A stretch of DNA of 64,000 bases from Roseiarcus sp963832305 (lineage in GTDB: Bacteria; Pseudomonadota; Alphaproteobacteria; Rhizobiales; Beijerinckiaceae): the NCBI GenBank assembly GCA_963832305.1, contig CAWHTU010000018.1:124001-188000 (forward strand), in the 5' to 3' direction. Positions 8,194 through 21,416 of this stretch are shown here, piece by piece. Within the stretch, counting starts at the first letter, position 1, and every line of letters begins with the position of its first letter. The notes under the pieces are model-generated. The model had not been told where the DNA came from and made no database searches. It saw nothing but the letters and a program-made list of their open reading frames with translations. The position numbers were made by a program, and so were the translations under genes.

Positions 8194-9963
8194 TTGAGCG
8201 ATTCGCTCTTCCCCCCCGACGCCGCTGCGCCCCCGGCTGCTCCGTATCGGGTTCTGGCGCGAAAATACCGGCCAATTCGCTTTGAGGATCTCATCGGCCA
8301 GGAGCCGATGGTGCGCACGCTCGCCAATTCGTTCGCCGCCGGCCGCATCCACCAGGCCTATATCCTGACCGGCGTGCGCGGCGTCGGCAAGACGACGACG
8401 GCCCGCATTCTCGCCCGCGCGTTCAACTATTCGGTTCCCGGCAAGATCGATGAGCCAAGCATCGACATGCCCGAACTCGGCGTCCACTGCCAGGCGATCA
8501 TGGAGTCGCGCCATGTCGACGTCATCGAGATGGACGCCGCCTCCCACACCGGCATCGACGACGTGCGCGAGATCATCGAGAATGCGCGCTATCGCCCGGT
8601 TTCGGCGCGGACCAAGGTCTACATCATCGACGAAGTGCACATGCTCTCGAAGCAGGCCTTCAACGGCCTTCTGAAGACGCTCGAAGAGCCGCCTGAGCAC
8701 GTCAAGTTTCTGTTCGCGACCACCGAGATCGACAAGGTGCCGATCACCGTGCGGTCGCGCTGCATTCGCTTCGATCTCAGGCGCATCGAGGCGGGCCCGA
8801 TGGTCGGACATTTGAGCAGGATCTGCGCCGCCGAAGGGGTCATCGCCGAGCCGGAGGCGCTGGCGCTGATCGCCCGCGTCGCCGAAGGCTCGGTGCGCGA
8901 CGCGCTGTCGCTGCTCGACCAGGCGCATCGCTCATGGCGGACAAGCGGGCGTCGCCGCTCAAGCCGTTCGCGACATGCTCGGCCTCTCCGACAGGGGCGA
9001 GGTCATCGCGCTATTCGAGCGGGTGATGAAGGGAGAGATCGCCGAGGCGCTCGACGCTTGTCGCGCGCGCTCCATCAGGCCGGCGCCGACGCCGCCGACA
9101 TTCTCATCGAGCTCGCCGAGTTCTGTCATTTCGTCACCCGCGCCAAGATCGCGCCCGCCGCGACCGACGATTCGGCGATGAGCGAGATCGAGCGCGAGCG
9201 CGGCCGCGAATTCGCCGACAAGCTGACGCTCGGCGTGCTGACGCGCGCCTGGCAAATTCTGCTCAAGGGCGTTGAAGATGTGCGGGATTCGCCTCGCCCG
9301 CTCGCCTCGGCCGAGATGGCGCTGATCCGTCTCGCCTATGCTTCCGACTTGCCTGCGCCCGAAGAGGCGCTTCGCAAGCTGAGCCAGGCGACCGACGGCC
9401 CCCGGCATGCGCCGCCGCTTCCGCCGGTCGGCGGAGGCTCGCGCGCATCGATGCGGCTTGCCGCGGCGGAAGCCGCCCGGCCGGAGCCCGCGCGTCCACC
9501 TTCGCCGCCTGCCGGGAGGCCCTCGGCTCGCGTCTTTCGAGGACGCCGTCGCGCTCGCGCGCGCCAGGCGCGACATTCAGCTCGTCGATTCGCTCGAACG
9601 GGAGGTGCGGCTCGCGCGGTTCGAACAGGGCAGCATCGCCTTCACCCCGGTCGAAGGCGCCGCGTCCGGACTGGCGCAGACGCTGGCGCGACGACTTCAG
9701 GAATGGACTGGCGAGCGCTGGATGGTGGCCCTGGTCGCGGGATCGACCGCGCCGACGCTGCGCGAGGCCGCGGAGGCGCGCGAGGCCGAGCGAGCGAGCG
9801 GTGCGGCGGCGCATCCGCTGGTGCGCAAGGTGCTTGACCGATTCAAGGGCGCCCGCATCGTCGACGTCGGCGTCCCGAGGCCGCGCCGACTCCGCCGGCG
9901 CGTCAGGCCGACGAGGAGGTCGGCTACGCCGATTCCGGCGTCAACGCCGCTGACGACGGCTGA
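8194..9963 (+). CDS. dnaX: DNA polymerase III subunits gamma/tau (four frameshifts)
   Basis: The clamp-loader ATPase. Walker A is GVRGVGKTTTARIL (about residue 65), Walker B IIDEVHMLS, and sensor 1 lies in FLFATTEIDKVP; the C-terminal tau region ends in EEVGYADSGVNAADDG. The frame breaks near 8925 (extra C), 9059 (missing T), 9521 (extra C in a CCC run) and 9875 (missing C in a CCC run). With these four repairs the gene gives 589 residues, a usual alphaproteobacterial length. The breaks are not at an A-rich slippery heptamer, so this is not the E. coli-type programmed frameshift. It starts 130 bp after ffs; the next gene, ybaB, starts 17 bp after the stop. Confidence 0.92.
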
Positions 9964-9979
9964 GAAGGAGATCGACGCC

Positions 9980-10300
9980 ATGGATATCATGGGCATGATG
10001 AAAAAGGCGCAGGCCGTTCAGGCCAAGCTTCAGGAGGCGCAGGAGGAACTGGGACGCCTGGAGGTCGAAGGCCAGGCCGGCGGCGGCATGGTCAGCCTCA
10101 CGCTCAACGCCAAGGGCGAACTCAAGGGCGTGCGCATCGACGCCTCGCTTTTGACGCCCGCCGACAAGGAGATGCTCGAGGATCTGATCGTCGCCGCGTT
10201 CACCGACGGAAAGTCCAAGGCCGATCGGGCGGCGGCCGAGAAGATGCAGTCGTTGACCGCCGGCCTGCCCTTGCCCCCCGGCATGAAGCTGCCGTTCTAG
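9980..10300 (+). CDS. ybaB: YbaB/EbfC nucleoid-associated protein
   Basis: A 106-residue DNA-binding protein of the YbaB/EbfC family. It begins MDIMGMMKKAQAVQAKLQ and keeps the conserved middle GMVSLTLNAKGELKGVRID and C-terminal PLPPGMKLPF. It binds DNA as a dimer and is almost always encoded between dnaX and recR. A GAAGGAG ribosome site (9963-9969) lies 10 bases before the ATG. Cotranscribed with dnaX and recR. Confidence 0.95.
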   Translation: MDIMGMMKKAQAVQAKLQEAQEELGRLEVEGQAGGGMVSLTLNAKGELKGVRIDASLLTPADKEMLEDLIVAAFTDGKSKADRAAAEKMQSLTAGLPLPPGMKLPF

Positions 10301-10307
10301 AGGCCGG

Positions 10308-10914
10308 ATGCCGTCCACCGTCGCCGGACCCGAAATCGAACGTCTCGTCCAGCTTCTCGCGCGCTTGCCGGGACTGGGTCCGCGTTCTGCGCGCCGCGCC
10401 GCGCTCCATCTCATCCGCAAGCGCGAGACGTTGCTCGCGCCGCTCGCCGAGGCGATGCGCGTCGCGCAGGAGCGGATCGTGACCTGTTCGATCTGCGGCA
10501 ATGTCGACACGCGGGATCCCTGCACGATCTGCGCCGATGAGCGGCGGGATGCGACGATGCTGGTGGTGGTCGAGTTGGTCGGCGATCTTTGGGCGCTGGA
10601 GCGGGCCGGCGCCACACGCGCGCGCTATCACGTGCTCGGCGGGGCCCTGTCGCCCCTCGACGGCGTCGGGCCCGCCGATCTGAACTTGACCGGGCTGGTC
10701 GGCGCGCATCGCCAAGGGCGAGGTCGGCGAATTGATTCTTGCCGTAAACGCGACTGTCGAGGGTCAGACAACGGCGCATTACATCATCGATCTGCTTGCC
10801 GATTACCCCGTCAAGGTGACGCGACTCGCCCACGGCGTGCCTGTCGGCGGCGAGCTCGACTACCTCGATGACGGCACGCTCGCGGCGGCGATGCGCCAGC
10901 GCACGGCCTTTTGA
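10308..10914 (+). CDS. recR: Recombination protein RecR (one frameshift)
   Basis: RecR loads RecA at gaps with RecF and RecO. Visible features are the N-terminal HhH segment LARLPGLGPRSARRAALHL, the zinc finger CSICGNVDTRDPCTIC (residues about 57-72), the Toprim domain starting at LVVVELVGDLWALE, and the C-terminal DYLDDGTLAAAMRQRT. The frame breaks near 10701 by one extra G between LNLTGLV and KGEVGELILAVNAT; repaired length is 201 residues, as expected. The ATG is 7 bp after ybaB. Confidence 0.93.
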
Positions 10915-11015
10915 GGCTTCATCGACCTCCAGCGACGCAGATTTTCGCCGTCGCCCCTGTCGCAGGGGCTCAGCCTGTCCTAAGTTTGGCGTATCTTCGT
11001 TCCAGGGCGTTCGCC

Positions 11016-12450
11016 ATGCCGGTTGCTTCCCAAGCTTCTAGGCCCTTTGTCCCGCCGTTTCCGCGACGGCCCGACAAGCCTCGCAGCGCCCTCTCGCTCA
11101 TTCTGACCCTTCGGCGAAATCCGATCGAGATCTGGTCCGAGGCGGATTTCGAACGGCCCGTGTCGCTCGGCCGCACCGTTCTGGGCCTGCGGGGCGCAGC
11201 GCATGATCCGCGTCGCGGTCCGGCGCATCTTTCTCGACAACGCCGCCAACTACCGCAAGGACGACCTTCAACTTCGGGTCTTGCGGCCGGGCCTCGGCAG
11301 CGGGCTCCTGACCAGCGAGGGCGAGCATTGGCGGACGCAGCGGCGCGCGCTCGCCCCTCTCTTTTCGCCGCGGCAGGTCGCCGAGTTTGCCCCCGCCATG
11401 CAGCGAGTTGCGCAAGCCGCCGTCGAGCGCCTGGGTCCGAGGCGCGACGGCGCCGTGACCGAGGTCGGCGCGTTGATGTCGCGGATAACCCTCGAAGTGC
11501 TGGAGCAGACGCTGTTTTCGCAAGGCCTCGGGCGCGAGCCGAGCGCATTCCAGCGCTCGGTGACAAACTACTTCGACACCATCGGCAGGCTCGACCCGCT
11601 CGATCTCGTGGGCGCGCCCAGTTTTCTGCCGCGGTTTGGGCGCCGTCGCGGCCGGCCGGCGCTGATGTTTTTCGCTCAGGCGGTCGATGACATCATCGAC
11701 CATCGCCGGGCGTTGATTGACGGCGGCGCGGAGGCTCCAAGAGACTTGCTGACCCTTCTTCTGTCGGCGCAGGATCCCGAAAGCGGCCGCGGCATGTCCG
11801 ACGAGGACATGCGCGCCAACATCCTGACTTTCATCCTTGCCGGGCATGAAACGACCGCGAACGCATTGACGTGGACCCTCTACCTCCTGTCCCAATCGCC
11901 CGAGTGGCGCGAACGGGCGGAGGCGGAGGCCGAACAGTCGTTCGATCCGGAGCGGCCGGCTGCAGCCGAGGAATGCGAGACGTTGCGGGCCATTTTCGAG
12001 GAAGCGATGCGCCTCTATCCGCCGGCGGCGATGCTCAGTCGCCAGGCGATCGCCGACGACGAGCTCGCGGGCGTCCATATTCCCGCCGGCGCGGTGATCT
12101 CGGTCTCGCCCTATGTCCTGCACCGGCGGCGCGGTTTGTGGGACAGTCCGGACGCCTTTGATCCGTCGCGATTCCTGGGCGAAAATCGAGACCGGATCGA
12201 CCGCTTCGCCTATATCCCGTTCGGCGCCGGACCGCGGGTGTGCATCGGCATGGCGTTCGCAATGCAGGAGGGGATCATTATCCTCGCCAATCTCCTGCGC
12301 GCCTTCCGCTTCGATCTGGTCGCGGGGCAGGCCGTGATGCCTCAGCAGCGTATTACGCTGCGGCCGCGCGGGGGCATGAAAATGCACGTGAAACGGCGCG
12401 AAGGGACGAAGAAATCCACAGCCGGGAATTTCTTTGTGAAAGTCCGTTGA
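11016..12450 (+). CDS. Cytochrome P450 (one frameshift)
   Basis: A soluble P450 monooxygenase. The I-helix is ILAGHETTANALTW, the K-helix ExxR is EEAMRLYPPA, and the haem loop FGAGPRVCIGMAFA carries the cysteine ligand. A frame break near 11217 (one extra G) separates the N-terminal part (PPFPRRPDKPRSALSL) from RRIFLDNAANYRKDDLQ; repaired length is 477 residues. The start is the ATG at 11016. No ferredoxin or reductase lies nearby, so electrons must come from elsewhere; the substrate is unknown. Its stop codon overlaps the -35 box of the rRNA promoter. Confidence 0.87.
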
Positions 12451-12475
12451 CAGAAACTTCACCGCGGCCTATATG
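12447..12475 (+). promoter_or_regulatory. rRNA operon promoter
   Basis: TTGACA at 12447-12452 (perfect -35), a 17-base spacer, and TATATG at 12470-12475 (-10) form a near-consensus housekeeping promoter about 520 bases ahead of 16S. The TGA stop of the P450 gene is part of the -35 box. Confidence 0.75.
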
Positions 12476-12991
12476 CGCCTCTCCCAACGGCTTGGCGCCC
12501 TTTCAGAGCGGCCGAGCGGCGGGTCACGGAATTTTCCGAGCGCACTCCTCCCTGCTGTGAGGCGGGGGCGGAGGATTTTCGGTCGTTCCTGCCGCGCGTC
12601 AGTGCGGCAATATGAGTTTTGAGCTCGAACTGAGCTTTGGCGGCGGCGCCGTCGAGTTTGGTTTTTGCTCAGGGAGCTTCTGGCTCCTCGCTGTTTGACA
12701 ATTGCATCGGAAGGAAGAGAGACGTGGGCGGCGGGGTCCTTGCGGGACTTCGATCGTTGGGTCGGGTTCTTGGCGTGAGCTAAGAAGCCGGATCTGGCGG
12801 TTTGAGTCCGAAGAGACAACTGACGGTCACGTTTCAAAAATTCATCGCGCTTTGAAGGAGCGTGGTCAGACCGTCGTGAGGCGGGCAGGCCGCAAACCTC
12901 TTTTGAAGCGGATGTGTTTGGAACTCGTCAAGAATACAGCGCCCCTACCTTCGGGGCGCTGAAGTGACCAGTCAGGACAAAGATCTCAATT
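12476..12991 (+). promoter_or_regulatory. rRNA operon leader with boxA-like antitermination signal
   Basis: No protein-coding gene is convincing in these 516 bases. A boxA-like element, CTGTTTGACAATTG, lies at 12691-12704, followed by an AAGGAAGAGAGACGTGGGCGG-type segment that I associate with rhizobial rRNA leaders. The region would carry the NusB/NusE antitermination site and the 5' arm of the pre-16S processing stem. Confidence 0.6.
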
Positions 12992-14479
<1,488 letters not shown>

Positions 14480-14678
14480 GGATTCGGAGACATCAACCAA
14501 AGACTTGGGCTTGCCCTTGTCCGACGGTTTGTCATCCGGCTCAGAATCAAGCGGCCAGTCAGGCCGCATTTTGCGGGACCGCGCCGCCTTCGTCTCTCTT
14601 TCTGATAAGGATATGGAAGACTTGCGACCCGATCGGCTGTGAAAGCCTTGGACGGGCGTGGGACTTCTTCTTTCGACC

Positions 14679-14755
14679 GGGCTTGTAGCTCAGTTGGTTA
14701 GAGCGCGCGCTTGATAAGCGTGAGGTCGGAGGTTCAAGTCCTCCCAGGCCCACCA
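14679..14755 (+). tRNA. tRNA-Ile (GAT)
   Basis: Cloverleaf with acceptor GGGCTTG/CAGGCCC, D-arm AGCTCAGTTGGTTAGAGC, anticodon loop CTTGATAAG, T-arm GGTTCAAGTCC and an encoded CCA. It is in the standard rRNA spacer position. Confidence 0.97.
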
Positions 14756-14785
14756 CAGCCTTTGGGCGCCGGCGGGTCTTGAAAC

Positions 14786-14861
14786 GGGGCCATAGCTCAG
14801 TTGGGAGAGCGCGTGCTTTGCAAGCATGAGGTCGTCGGTTCGATCCCGTCTGGCTCCACCA
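14786..14861 (+). tRNA. tRNA-Ala (TGC)
   Basis: Acceptor GGGGCCA/TGGCTCC, anticodon loop CTTTGCAAG, T-arm CGGTTCGATCCCG and an encoded CCA. It is the second spacer tRNA, 30 bases after tRNA-Ile. Confidence 0.97.
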
Positions 14862-15291
14862 AAGTCTGGGCCGCAAGGTCTTGACGACGTGTCGAGCGGA
14901 TTGAAGCGCTCCTATCCTTTCCGATGTGATTTATCAGTTTCGTCGAGCGCGCAAGCGCTTGGCGTGACGAAGGCCAGAGGGCCGGCGACAGGAGTTCATT
15001 CTCCGCCGTTCCTTCCGGCCCTCGATCTCTGACATTGTGAAGAGGAAGCGCATTCGGTCGAAGACCGGGTGGGGCGAGGCGTAAGCCGACGGTCCGTGAG
15101 GATCCGACGGCGAAAAAACGCCGCGTCATCATCTTGTCTCTCGAGCAACCAGTCGTGGATTTGGAGCCTGACCGCTCATGTCCCCGGATGCGCTTGAAGC
15201 AAAACTGGTCTTTTCAAGCCAGGGAGCGCGTTTGCCTGATCGAGCCGAATCGATCGAGCGAACAAAAGACGCGCGCTTTGGCGATGAGAGC
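14862..15291 (+). other. 16S-23S spacer after tRNA-Ala, with boxA-like site
   Basis: This 430-base transcribed spacer holds no gene. A boxA-like element (GATCTCTGACATTGTGAAG, 15024-15042) would maintain antitermination into 23S. GAAGCAAAACTGG at 15196-15208 is one arm of the pre-23S processing stem described below. Confidence 0.6.
15196..15208 (+). repeat. Left arm of pre-23S processing stem
   Basis: GAAGCAAAACTGG is the exact reverse complement of CCAGTTTTGCTTC at 18312-18324, so the 23S precursor is bracketed by a 13-bp inverted repeat, expected to form the RNase III processing duplex. Confidence 0.65.
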
Positions 15292-18166
<2,875 letters not shown>

Positions 18167-18311
18167 GCTCTCGTCGCCAAGGCGCGAGATTCATCGGTTT
18201 AAAAGCGCCAGAAGCGCTTTGAACAAGACCGCGCGCAAGCGCGGGCGGGCGGTCGCCCTTGCGCATCCCTCCAGGATGCGTCAGCGCAAGCCGCTTGATG
18301 AAACCGAAAAG

Positions 18312-18324
18312 CCAGTTTTGCTTC
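18312..18324 (+). repeat. Right arm of pre-23S processing stem
   Basis: CCAGTTTTGCTTC pairs perfectly with 15196-15208 on the other side of 23S. It lies just before the 5S processing stem. Confidence 0.65.
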
Positions 18325-18338
18325 ATCCGTTCTTTGCC

Positions 18339-18456
18339 GGCCTGGTGGCCCTTGCAAGGTGATAAGACCCGATCCCATCCCGAACTCGGCCGTCAAACGC
18401 CTTAGCGCCGATGGTACTCTGTCTCAAGACATGGGAGAGTAGGTCGTCGCCAGGCC
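18339..18456 (+). rRNA. rrf: 5S ribosomal RNA
   Basis: Begins GGCCTGGTGGCC and ends GCCAGGCC; helix 1 pairs these ends. The conserved CCGATCCCATCCCGAACTCG and GGGAGAGTAGGTCG segments are present. An outer inverted repeat (ATCCGTTCTTTGC before, GCAAAGAACGGAT after) forms a further 13-bp precursor stem. Confidence 0.96.
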
Positions 18457-18528
18457 TGCAAAGAACGGATAAACTTCCTCTTCAGCGAAGGCGTTTGGCG
18501 CATATCGCCACACGCCGAAACCCTCTGA

Positions 18529-18605
<77 letters not shown>

Positions 18606-18710
18606 TCTTTAAACCTTTCCTCGCGGAGCCGTTCGCCACGGCAGGTTTCCGGACTCGCGCCGCTGATCGGCGAACAGGGCCAATCGCCCGATCTGCCCCC
18701 CCTTTACAGC

Positions 18711-19160
18711 CTAAATGTCATACATCAGCGCCAATTCGCCGCCGGGAGAGAGTGCGCGCATTTCGGCGAGCGTGCGCCGATCAAGCACGTTCGCGATGGC
18801 GTCGCGCGCTGCGACCATGACGAGCCGAACCGGGCAGGTCTTCAGGTCGCCGCAGTCGTCGCATGGCCGATAGGCGGTCACCGACGCGCAGGCGATCGGG
18901 GCCAGCGGGCCATCGAGGGCGCGCACGATCGCGCCGATTTTGATCTCGTGCGGGGGACGGGCGAGCGCGTAGCCGCCGCCCTTGCCTTTCTTTGAATAAA
19001 TGAGACCGGCGTGGCGCAACTCGGTCAGGATGTGATCGAGGAATTTCTTTGAAATCGAATTGGTTTCGGCGATATCCGCGGCCTGAGCCAGCGCGTCGGG
19101 GGCAAGTCCGGCCAGGTGCACCATGGCCTTGAGACCGTATTTTCCCTTGTTGGTGAGCAC
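18711..19160 (-). CDS. Rrf2-family transcriptional regulator
   Basis: A 149-residue Rrf2 protein beginning VLTNKGKYGLKAMVHLAG, with the winged helix including SISKKFLDHILTELRHAGL and the wing KKGKGGGYALARP. Cysteines in CASVTAYRPCDDCGDLKTC (about residues 95-115) are spaced like those that bind an iron-sulfur cluster in IscR/NsrR/RirA-type members. The start is taken as GTG at 19160, with a TTGAGGGA ribosome site; the frame also extends upstream to 19226. Likely senses iron, NO or redox state (inference). It is divergent from the solute-binding protein gene. Confidence 0.85.
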   Translation of the reverse strand: MLTNKGKYGLKAMVHLAGLAPDALAQAADIAETNSISKKFLDHILTELRHAGLIYSKKGKGGGYALARPPHEIKIGAIVRALDGPLAPIACASVTAYRPCDDCGDLKTCPVRLVMVAARDAIANVLDRRTLAEMRALSPGGELALMYDI

Positions 19161-19422
19161 GAAATGTCCCTCAAGACATGCGCGGCGCGGAACATAAGTC
19201 GCGCCAGGAGAATCCCTTATGACCAAAAGTCCAGAGGGTTACTAGGCCGAAGGGGAACCAAGGGGAGCCAAGACCGGCGCTCGGGCGGAGCGCCTAGGCG
19301 GGCGCGTAGGAATGCTTCGTCCCTCAATCGCTGACTTGCCTCACCAGGCGTGACGCGCGACAGTCGATCCAACACGGGACCAGCAGAAGGCCCGTTGGGA
19401 AACGCACCACAAGGAGCATGGA

Positions 19423-20649
19423 ATGCGCGTGTCGAAGAGGCCAAATCGAAGACAAGTCTTGGTCGGGGGCGCGGCGTTGGCGCTAGCGCCGAGTGTGGTT
19501 CGAGCACAGGCGGCGCGGCCGCTCAAGATCGGCATCCTCAACGACATGTCGAGCGTCTACGCCGACTATCAGGGCGTCGGGTCGGTCGTCGCTGCGCAAC
19601 TCGCCGTCGACGACTTCTCGAAGACTTTGGGCGTGCCAGTCGAAATCGTCTCTGCCGACCATCAGAACAAGCCGGACGTCGGGTCAGCGATCGCGCGCCA
19701 ATGGTTCGACTCCGAGAATGTCGATGTCGTCATGGATTTGCCGAATTCGGCGGTCGCGCTCGCGGTGATCGCGGTCGCGCAGGAGAAGAACAAGACGGCG
19801 ATCGGCTCAGGCGCGGGGTCGTCGGTCATGACCGGCCCGAAATGCTCGCGCAATTTTGTCCACTGGACGTACGATACCTACGCCTTGGGCACGGGGCTTG
19901 GCAAAGCGCTGACAGAGGCGGGCGGCAAGAGCTGGTTCTTCATCACCGCGGACTATGCGTTCGGCAAGGATCTCGAATCAAATTGCGCCGCTGCGGTTCA
20001 GGCCGCGGGCGGCAAGGTCGTGGGGTCGGTGCGTCATCCGCTCAACACCGCCGACTTTTCGTCGTTTGTCCTGCAGGCGCAGAACTCCGGCGCCGACACG
20101 GTCGGGCTCGCCAATGCCGGGGGCGACCTCAACAATTGCATCAAACAGGCGCATGAATTCGGCCTTGGGGGGAAGCAACGTCTCGCCGGCCTGATCCTGA
20201 ATATCACCAATATTCCCTCGCTCGGTCTCGATATCGTCGACGGGGCGACGATCTGCACGGGCTTCTATTGGGATGCGAACGAGGGAACGCGCGCGTTCGC
20301 CAAACGGTTCCAGGCGGCCCATCCCAAGAAGATGATGCCGAACGACATGCATGCGGGCATGTATGCGGCGACCGAGCATCTGATGAAGGCGGTGGCGCAG
20401 CTCAAGAGCGGCGACGACGGCGTCAAGGTCGTGGACACGATGAAGGCGATCCCGACCGACGATCCGCTATTCGGAAAGGGAATCATCCGGGTCGACGGAC
20501 GCAAGCTCCATCCGATGTATCTCTACAGGGCCAAGACGCCGGCCGAATCGAAATACGATTGGGACTATTTCCAACTCGTCGCCACGATCAAACCCGAAGA
20601 CGCTTTTCGCCCCCTGGACAAGGGCGGGTGTCCGTTCGTCAAGGCATGA
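19423..20649 (+). CDS. ABC transporter substrate-binding protein, Tat-exported (orphan)
   Basis: A 408-residue periplasmic binding protein of the leucine/amide-binding (Peripla_BP_6) type. A Tat signal, NRRQVLVGGAALALAPS, covers about residues 8-30. The mature part starts PLKIGILNDMSSVYADYQG, and the hinge motif ITADYAFGKDLE is near residue 187. No permease or ATPase gene is adjacent, so its transporter partners lie elsewhere or it works as a sensor. AAGGAG precedes the ATG. It is divergent from the Rrf2 regulator, 262 bp away. The ligand is unknown. Confidence 0.88.
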   Translation: MRVSKRPNRRQVLVGGAALALAPSVVRAQAARPLKIGILNDMSSVYADYQGVGSVVAAQLAVDDFSKTLGVPVEIVSADHQNKPDVGSAIARQWFDSENVDVVMDLPNSAVALAVIAVAQEKNKTAIGSGAGSSVMTGPKCSRNFVHWTYDTYALGTGLGKALTEAGGKSWFFITADYAFGKDLESNCAAAVQAAGGKVVGSVRHPLNTADFSSFVLQAQNSGADTVGLANAGGDLNNCIKQAHEFGLGGKQRLAGLILNITNIPSLGLDIVDGATICTGFYWDANEGTRAFAKRFQAAHPKKMMPNDMHAGMYAATEHLMKAVAQLKSGDDGVKVVDTMKAIPTDDPLFGKGIIRVDGRKLHPMYLYRAKTPAESKYDWDYFQLVATIKPEDAFRPLDKGGCPFVKA

Positions 20650-20702
20650 AGTGCAGGCCTCGCAACGGCGGGACGGGTTTTCTGTGACCGAAATTCGTCC
20701 AG

Positions 20703-21416
20703 TCAGGCTTGCCTGGCGCTGAACACGGTCAGCCTATCGCCCGCGCCGCGCAGCACTGCGCGAATGGGCATTGCTTCCTCGGGTCCGTTTTCGAGCGCTT
20801 TAGCGAACGTCGCCAGTTTTGCCTCGCCCTCGATCTCGAGCGCGATCGCGCTCGCGCGAAGAATGATGCGCCCCGTGAGCGTAAGGCGCGGTTCGGGCGC
20901 ATCTGCAGCCACGATCGGAGCGACGAGCTGCCGGGCCCCCGGATCCATCACTTCGGTGAGCCCTTCCGCGCCGGGAAACCACGAGGCCGTGTGTCCGTCG
21001 TCGCCCATTCCGAGCACGACAACGTCGGCTGGCAGGGGCAAGTTGGCGACCCGCACGCTCGCCGCTGCGAGCTCCTGGTCCTCGGGCAGGCGGACATCGG
21101 CAAGCGGCGTAAAGCGCGCCGCCGCCGCTCGATTGCGCAGCAATTTCTCCCGCACCAAACGAGCGTTCGACCGCGGACTGTCATCTGCGACGCGCCGCTC
21201 ATCGGCGAGCGTCACATGAACTCGGGTCCAGTCGAGCGCTCTATCCGACAGCAGTTCAAAGAACCGAGCCGGAGATTTGCCGCCCGACACAATGAGCAGC
21301 GCCACCCCCCGCGCTGTGATCGCCGAACGAAGGCGCTCCGCTGTCCATTCCGCCAAGCCCAGCGCCAACTCCTCGCCGTTGGCGAATTCGCGGCGATGGA
21401 AATCGGTCTTATTCAT
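20703..21416 (-). CDS. pgl: 6-Phosphogluconolactonase
   Basis: Hydrolyses 6-phosphogluconolactone to 6-phosphogluconate, the second oxidative pentose phosphate step. The 237-residue protein carries LLIVSGGKSPARFFELL (substrate phosphate loop), VHVTLADERRV and the signature VVLGMGDDGHTASWFPG. The ATG at 21416 overlaps the zwf stop by four bases (ATGA), so translation is coupled. No edd or eda gene follows; zwf and pgl stand alone here. Confidence 0.95.
   Translation of the reverse strand: MNKTDFHRREFANGEELALGLAEWTAERLRSAITARGVALLIVSGGKSPARFFELLSDRALDWTRVHVTLADERRVADDSPRSNARLVREKLLRNRAAAARFTPLADVRLPEDQELAAASVRVANLPLPADVVVLGMGDDGHTASWFPGAEGLTEVMDPGARQLVAPIVAADAPEPRLTLTGRIILRASAIALEIEGEAKLATFAKALENGPEEAMPIRAVLRGAGDRLTVFSARQA

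Noticed and set aside
8194..9963. Programmed ribosomal frameshift in dnaX
   Set aside because: No slippery heptamer or suitable hairpin stands at any of the four breaks, and the full-length tau requires all four to be repaired.
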